From: Muscardinus avellanarius
Taxonomy: Eukaryota > Chordata > Mammalia > Rodentia > Gliridae
NCBI GenBank assembly: GCA_963383645.1
Contig: OY726566.1
Coordinates: 92,936,029-93,000,028 of the forward strand
Length of the DNA stretch: 64,000 nucleotides
Direction: 5' to 3'
The number at the start of each line of letters is the position of its first letter. Position 1 is the first letter of the stretch. The notes beneath the pieces were generated by a model. That model saw only the letters and a program-made list of their open reading frames with translations, made no database searches and was not told the origin of the DNA. Positions 58,042 through 64,000 of the stretch are shown in pieces. The position numbers and the translations under genes are program-made.

Positions 58042-58067
<26 letters not shown>
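58037..58067. repeat. (GTT)n trinucleotide repeat
   Basis: About ten GTT units. Confidence 0.93.
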
Positions 58068-58073
<6 letters not shown>

Positions 58074-58842
58074 TCATCCAAGGAATCTTATGATTAAAAT
58101 GATAAGAATCTGTTTTCTTTAAGGAAAGTTGAAACACAGGCAAAAGGAAACCATGAATTCTTCCTCCCCAACATGTATATTTTCCTGCTCACCTCCTAAT
58201 GAAATAGCGTATTCCAAAATACCAGCATGTAAGTGACGCTCTGCCACGAGATACTGGTTCTGTACTTACCCTGAAAGTTTCATTGCTCGTCCTCATCTTG
58301 TTAAATATATTCTGGTTGTGATGCATTGAAAACAGGATTGTTTTCATTCGTCTTTATGGAAAGAGAATTAATGTTGTGTGCAGTTTCCCCAGAAATGTAG
58401 AAGCAGCCAGGCTACAGAATTCAGCCTTGCTTTAATTCCTACAGAGCCAGAATACTTCTTCAGCCAATTTTAAAAAATCGTGTAGGTGACTGCTTTATTG
58501 TTTCATTTTTTATTTTCCAAACTATTTGTCATCAATAGGGAAAATGGTTTTTTTCTTCATGAATAATTATTGGTGTGCCTAGGCCTCCACATAGTATTAA
58601 AGGGACCTATTCAACCGCTGTTGACGTTAACTGGTAGCGTGGTGGAGCACTGGGGCAGTGTGTGCCTTGCTAATCTACCAGAGCCACCTGCTACTCATTA
58701 CTTCCCCAGGAGGGCAGGCAGTGACTTCAGCTTCAGATGGCAAATGTGGCCTACAGCCTCTGCCGTTCAGAAGAAATTTCTTCAACTCCTGTTGTCTAAT
58801 TGTTGATTATTTCCCAAAATCTAGTTAATGAGTATTTCCATA

Positions 58843-58844
<2 letters not shown>

Positions 58845-58882
<38 letters not shown>
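58845..58882. repeat. (GT)n microsatellite
   Basis: 19 uninterrupted GT units. Confidence 0.97.
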
Positions 58883-58886
<4 letters not shown>

Positions 58887-59096
58887 GAAGCTGGGAGAAG
58901 TTCTGTAATAATTAACAAAGAAGAAAAGCATGAAGAAGATTTGGAAGGAAAAAATTTTCTCAGAGATGTGAACTCTTGTCAAGAATAAGAAAGAGAAAAG
59001 AATGTGGGAAAAGAGAATGGCTTTCATGTGTGTTAGTAACTACTCCATCTATTTGAGAATGGCCCCATTTATGGGTGAAGGCAAAAACTCACTGCA

Positions 59097-59310
59097 GACT
59101 CTGGGCACAATGGCCCACACCTCTTATCCCAGCTACTCTGGAGGCTGAGGCAGGAGGATTGCAAGTTTGAGTCCAGCATGAGCAACTTAGTGAGGCTCTG
59201 TCTCTAAGTAAATTCAAAAGGGATAGGGATCTCCCTACGTGGTAGCACCTGCCTAGCATGTGTGAGGCCCTGGGTTCAGTCCCCAGCACCATCAAAATGA
59301 AAAATAAATC
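59097..59310 (+). mobile_element. B1-ID SINE with classical ID tail
   Basis: ctctgggcacaatggcccac head. The tail differs from the other composites: tagcacctgcctagcatgtg-tgaggccctgggttcagtccccagcacc, the standard rodent ID form. Confidence 0.85.
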
Positions 59311-59825
59311 ATTGTAGGGGGAGATGCTAGAGCCTGGCTGTAGTTGGGTAAACGACTGTTGGTATTGAAGAGGGCAGAAAAAATTGAATGAGTTGGAGCC
59401 ATGGCTTCCTGGGAGACAGATTTGCAGTGTTCATTGACCTCTATTATGAAGAAGGAAGATGAAGTGTCTGCTATGAAAAGCAGAGAAAATCGCATGCTTT
59501 GTGCTTGCTGTGACATGGAAGAAACTTCCTGGGAAAAGTGGGTGTGTTGGGTAATAGGCTCTAAGTTCTGTGCTCCTGTCCCCCATTATACAACATATAT
59601 TAAGTTATATCGAGCAATAATTCCATTATTTAAGACTTAAATTATCGTTCAAATTATTTTGAGGAGAAGTAAAATGAAACAGTAAAAATGAAAGTACCTA
59701 TCAGAGACATGGATGTCCATAAAATTACATTTTAGTATGTATATAATACCTATTTTTGAAATATAATACCTATTTTTGAACCAACTAGTCATTGTTCTTT
59801 AAGTTTTTTAAAAATAACGTATGTA

Positions 59826-60022
59826 GCTGGGCGGTGGCTCATGCTTGTAATCCCCGTGCTTGAAAGGCTGAGACAGGAGGATAGCACAGGTTTGAAGTCA
59901 TCTTCGGCTACTTAGTGAGGCTCTCAGCAACTTAGTGAGACCCTGTTTCCAAATAAAATATAAAATAGGTCTGGGAGTATAGCCCAGAGGTAGAAAGCCT
60001 CTGGGTTCTACCTCCCAACACC
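59826..60022 (+). mobile_element. B1-ID SINE, intermediate type
   Basis: gctgggcggtggctcatgct head with ccccgtgctt (young-type) but caggtttgaagtcatcttcg and a cagcaacttagtgagaccct joint (old-type). Tail ggtctgggagtatagcccag. Confidence 0.86.
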
Positions 60023-60040
60023 ACACACACACACACACAC

Positions 60041-60095
<55 letters not shown>
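60021..60095. repeat. (CA)n(TA)n compound microsatellite
   Basis: About 11 CA units followed by about 26 TA units, seeded at the SINE tail. Confidence 0.97.
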
Positions 60096-60099
<4 letters not shown>

Positions 60100-60559
60100 T
60101 CCCTAGAAAGGAAGAGAAGAGGAACTAGTTGCAGTGTCTACCTGAACCATTGTAAATATTTGTTAAGCGAAAGAATGAATCACATATATAGTGAATGTCT
60201 GCCATGGACCAGGCACTAGACTAAAATGACAGAAAAGTCATACAAGATCCCTGTCCTTGTGGGGAAGAAATACGTTAATGTGAGAGCAAATACATACGTT
60301 ACATTTAAGCGGTGGTAGCAGCTACAGAGGATAAACAGAGTGTGCCTTGGACGCATGCGACTCTGGGTCCTATTATTGTCCTGTAATTGTTGTAGTTGTC
60401 AAGCTACGTTCTTTTGATAGCACCCACCATTTGTTCTTGTTGTGTAGTTAGTATGACATTGACGTCTGAGATGTGAGGAGGGAAGCAGTCAGAATCCTGA
60501 GAGGCCATTTTCACAGTTTTTGCTGACCTCTGTGGTTGATTAAATTTTGATGAGTAATG

Positions 60560-61245
60560 CCAAGTATGCTTTTCTTAGAGATGGTAGCAATTTTTCATGT
60601 CATGGATAATGTTGGAGCATTCCTATATTCCCTTGACAACAGATTTTTATTATTGAATGCCTTTTTTAAATCTTTGTCAATCTGAGAAGTGAAAACTGGT
60701 ATTTTCAATGTGGTCTGGATTTGTATTTTTTCTCTTAATGAGTGTGGTTAAACTTTTCATTTGTATAAAATAATTTGTTGTCATGTCTGGGTTAGATCTG
60801 GATCTATTGCTTCAAAATAAGCGGGATGGGAATAAAAGATATAAATAAAACAAGGCATAAAAATGACAGTGAAGCAGAATTATGGGTACAGAATGATTTA
60901 TTATCCTAATACTTTCTTTTTTGATGTTTGATATTTTCAGAAATATAGTAGTCAAAAAATATTTTCTTTTTAATAAACTTTATTGCGTTTGTCTTGTATT
61001 GATTTACAGAAACTCTTTATATATTTAGGAAATCTGTTCTTTGAGACTCATCATTTTCTTCTACCCCTTGGTGTTTTATTTATTTATTTTTTTTGCTTTG
61101 ACTTTGTGATGTTCCTGCCATGTATACAATTGTGTTTCTTTTTATGAGGCTATATTTCTCAGCGTTTTCTTTACAAACTTCTAGATTTTGTGTCAAATTT
61201 AGATCTCTCTCATTCTTAGATTAAAAATACAATTGCTAGACTTTG
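60560..61245 (-). mobile_element. Ancient L1M 3' region, antisense
   Basis: Matches the L1M 3' UTR order on the antisense strand: gaagtgaaaactggtatttt, cttaatgagtgtggttaaac-ttttcatttg, ttgatttacagaaactcttt-atatattt. Strongly diverged. Confidence 0.6.
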
Positions 61246-61283
61246 TAGTATTGATATGGTCTCATTCTGGACTTGTAATAGTA

Positions 61284-61612
61284 TATCGCAGTCAGCCCAT
61301 CATAAGTTGAAAATATCATATAAAATGCACTTACTCCCCATAACCACTGAATCATTGAGCCCGCTGCACGTCAGGGCTTAGTGCATAGCATTCTGTGGAG
61401 TATCAGCTGCCCTCCTGGTCGGGTGGCTGACTAGGAGCTGTGACTTGCTGCCTCTGCCCAGCACGACAAGAGCGATGGTGCTACCTACCAAGGTAGCCTG
61501 GGAAAAGAACAACACTTAACATTCCGAGTATGGTTCTCCTGGATGCATATTGTTTTGTACCATTAAAAAAATTGTTTTTGAACGTTAAACAATTCTAAGT
61601 TGGGGACCTTAC
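61284..61612 (+). mobile_element. Tigger-like DNA transposon relic (first)
   Basis: Terminal-repeat-like ends: left CAGTCAGCCCATCATAAGTT, right aagttggggaccttactg (complement CAGTAAGGTCCCCAACTT). Internal gcctgggaaaagaacaacac and a gcagcatga/tcgta-like block fit non-autonomous Tigger (pogo/mariner superfamily) elements. Based on recalled consensus. Confidence 0.6.
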
Positions 61613-62198
61613 TGATACTCCCTTTTCTATGGGGTAGCCAGTCTCCCAGATGATGCCTAGAACTATAAATAGCACCAAACCCGACATGTAGTTTTTCCCA
61701 TATTTATAATAAAGTTTAATTTATAAAGTAGGCACAGTAAGAGATTAACAACAATAAGTAACAAAGAAAGAGAACAGCCATAATAATATACTGTAATAAA
61801 AGTTACGTGAAAGTGGTCACGCTTTCAAAACCTAGCTTATATTGTGCACACCTTTCTTCTTGGGATACGATGAAATAATACAACACTCACATGACAGGGT
61901 AAAGTGAAGTGGATGGTGGACATGGGGCCAAGCATCGAGCTACTGTGGGAGGCTGCCTGGAATCTCGCGTACCATAGTGGATCTGTTCACCGAGGCAGCT
62001 GCTGACTGATGAGAGAACAGGTGGTGTACAGGGTGGACTTGCTGGACTGGGGAATGACTTCGTCATGTCTACCCAAAGTGGCACCTGATTTAAAACGTAG
62101 GGATTCTTTGTTCCTGGAATTTCTCAATTAGTATTTTAGGGCTGAGGCTGACAGTGGGTAACTGAAGCCACAGAAAGCACAACCACAGATGCGTATAT
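61611..62198 (+). mobile_element. Tigger-like DNA transposon relic (second)
   Basis: Starts tgatactcccttttctatgg and carries the landmarks tttataataaagtttaattt-ataaagtaggcacagtaaga and ataatatactgtaataaaag-ttacgtgaa. The end part gggtaactgaagccacagaa is close to the 3' terminus, cut by a GT repeat. Confidence 0.75.
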
Positions 62199-62200
62199 GC

Positions 62201-62201
<1 letters not shown>

Positions 62202-62238
<37 letters not shown>
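62202..62238. repeat. (GT)n microsatellite
   Basis: About 18 GT units replacing the end of the Tigger relic. Confidence 0.97.
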
Positions 62239-62240
<2 letters not shown>

Positions 62241-62499
62241 GGGGGTGCTATTTATCTTCGGTATATCTGGAATCTGAAGGCGGGGCCACACTTTCCTAAT
62301 CAGATCTGACACTTACCATACTGTAGTTTAATGGGCTGTACACCCCTTTCACTTTTACTGCCTCTGTATCTATCATGTAATTGCTTGTCAGGGTTAGCTG
62401 CACGCTTGCTGAATAATTCCAACCCCAAATCATTTACTTTATAGTCATGGTTCTTTTCAAGGTTAATATTTGCCTCATTTCCTAAAACTTTTTCCCCTG

Positions 62500-62620
62500 G
62501 TTTTTCAGCCTATGATGGCTGTAGCTTTTCAAAAATGTGCTGAATTATTGTTCTATTCCCCCCCCCCCCAACTGTTTTCTCAGCCTACGAAGGCTGTAGG
62601 TTTTCAGAAATGCATTGAAA
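62500..62620 (+). repeat. Degenerate ~73-bp tandem duplication around a C12 run
   Basis: ttttcagcctatgatggctg at 62503 and tctcagcctacgaaggctgt at 62578 are each followed by ttttc-aaatg-tgaa. Twelve C residues lie between them at 62558-62569. Confidence 0.75.
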
Positions 62621-63630
62621 AAGTGCTCTGAAATTTGAAAAAAGTTATGCTATTTAAATATTTTTAAAATTTAGAGTCCAGAACAGAGTAACAGGTCATA
62701 CTGACGTAAGAAAGCTTACTTATAGAACGGTTTGTATCTGTGAGAAAGTCGGAAGGCTCAGGCCCCAAGGTTAGTTTTATAGTACAAGTAGAGTGCTATG
62801 GAAAGAGAGCTAAATGAAATATTTCTCTTGATTTCTTTTGGACCCATGGCTAGAGTCAGTCATGTGTTTCTTTTTCAAATAGGTAGCATTTCCTTTCATT
62901 TCTTCTTTCTATATTAGTTATTCTGCTCCTAAGTATCTGAATTGCAGGACTTGGTAGAGATTGGTCATTTCATTTTGCAGAAAAGTCATTTGAGAGCAGC
63001 TTTGAAGCAAGGTCAGGCGTTTGTCCTTGTGGCTTCTTGTAGCCATTCCCGAGCACTGTGTGCAGCACCTGGACATGCTTGGAATGAGGAAGGGCCTCGC
63101 TGTAATTTAGATGAGTAGTTAATTCGAATCAAAGCAAGCGGGAAGCAAGTACATTTAACTTCAGTGATTATGATTCCATTTGATTAAATCTCTACTTTTG
63201 ATTACACGTATCAGTGAGAACATACTTTAAATACACCCGACTATTAAATATTGAAGGGTATGACTGAGATGAACTGCAAGCATATAGAAGAAATCCTGCT
63301 ATTCTTTACAAGCTTCACTGCAATGTTTTTAAAACAAATGAAAGGGATTAATTCTTTTGCTTATAGGACTTATTACTCTAATTGGTAACTAAGATACACA
63401 GTTCATTATTATGGAAGGTTTCAAGCCCACGTGCTTTTATGTAAGACTTAAATAACATAATTGATAATAGCTCCATAGCATATAAGGTGAAATAGTAGCA
63501 GTATCACTAATGTTCATAGTTACTTGTAGACATGAAGTTGGATAACTGTCTTTCTGATTATATGTTGTTCTTTGTTTATGATCTCTGAAAGAAGAGTATT
63601 TGGTTGAATGGGACAGAAACCTTTATTCCA

Positions 63631-63668
63631 TATCTATCTATCTATCTATCTATCTATAATCTATCTAT
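63631..63668. repeat. (TATC)n microsatellite
   Basis: About seven TATC units at the tail of the following antisense SINE. Confidence 0.95.
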
Positions 63669-63670
63669 AT

Positions 63671-63860
63671 TTGCGGTACTAGGGATAGAACCCAGGCACA
63701 TTCTACCTCCAAGCTCCACCCCCAGCCCTATATTTTATTCTTTATTTTGAAACAGGGTCTCACTGAATTGCAAAGGCTGGGGCTGTCCTCGAACTGAGAT
63801 CCTCCCGTCTCAGCCTCCCAAATGCTGGGATTACAAGCGAACGCCACCATGCCTGGCTTC
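63671..63860 (-). mobile_element. B1-ID composite SINE
   Basis: tgcggtactagggatagaac to head acaagcgaacgccaccatgc-ctggctt. Full length. Confidence 0.9.
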
Positions 63861-64000
63861 ATACTATATTTCTTAAATCATTGTTTTATATTTGAGCAGG
63901 TTAAAAAAAAAACTCTTGATTTTCTCCTTATACATTCAACAGCTGTTTTAAATTAGATATCCCACCAGTTAAGGAACTCATAGGTAAAATCTATTTCATG

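Larger units (their letters stand above)
55170..64000 (+). other. EXOC4: EXOC4 intron (5' part), downstream of third exon
   Basis: Intron beginning gtacag, with its 3' end outside the window. Repeat-poor stretches are 55170-56327, 56801-58036, 58068-58844, 58883-59096, 60100-60559 and 62621-63630. They contain no recognised gene. Repeats are listed separately. Confidence 0.85.

Noticed and set aside
63631..63668. CRISPR-like short regular repeats
   Set aside because: Units are 4-bp microsatellite without spacers; the genome is mammalian.

Overview
This window is intronic-dominated mammalian nuclear DNA. The repeats point to a rodent, most likely a squirrel (Sciuridae). The main evidence is dozens of composite SINEs made of a 7SL/B1-like head joined to an ID/tRNA-like tail. 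Old mammalian repeats (MER5-like, MaLR LTRs, Tigger, ancient L1) support a placental genome. The species call is inference. There are no bacterial-style genes, operons, CRISPR arrays or true RNA genes.

The host gene is EXOC4 (Sec8, an exocyst subunit) on the + strand. Three consecutive internal coding exons are visible at 9157-9341 (185 nt), 21551-21660 (110 nt) and 54926-55169 (244 nt). Their splice phases chain exactly (enter 0, then 2, 1, exit 2). The introns between them are 12.2 kb and 33.3 kb, with partial introns at both window ends. Nearly all other long ORFs are repeat-derived or chance frames.

Layout: 1-9156 is upstream intron with a MER5-like relic, a 116-bp tandem duplication, a MaLR LTR and B1-ID SINEs. 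9342-21550 holds a MaLR LTR carrying two nested SINEs, L1 fragments, a very young SINE with a 45-A tail, and an antisense small-membrane-protein-like ORF pair next to the 21551 exon. 21661-54925 holds the most notable cargo: a ~4.9 kb minus-strand processed retrocopy of LIN52 (28572-33473), a 390-bp solo LTR with perfect 5-bp duplications (34378-34767), a second unidentified processed retrocopy (40590-41404) and an ancient near-full-span antisense L1 (about 48241-52735). 55170-64000 holds SINEs, an L1 3' fragment, two abutting Tigger-like DNA transposons and microsatellites.

No new multi-gene system is present. The best leads are the LIN52 retrocopy, which preserves an extra in-frame 5' segment and an LTR-like 3' region, the unidentified antisense small ORF pair at 21231-21555, and a SINE subfamily with a consensus pol III B box.
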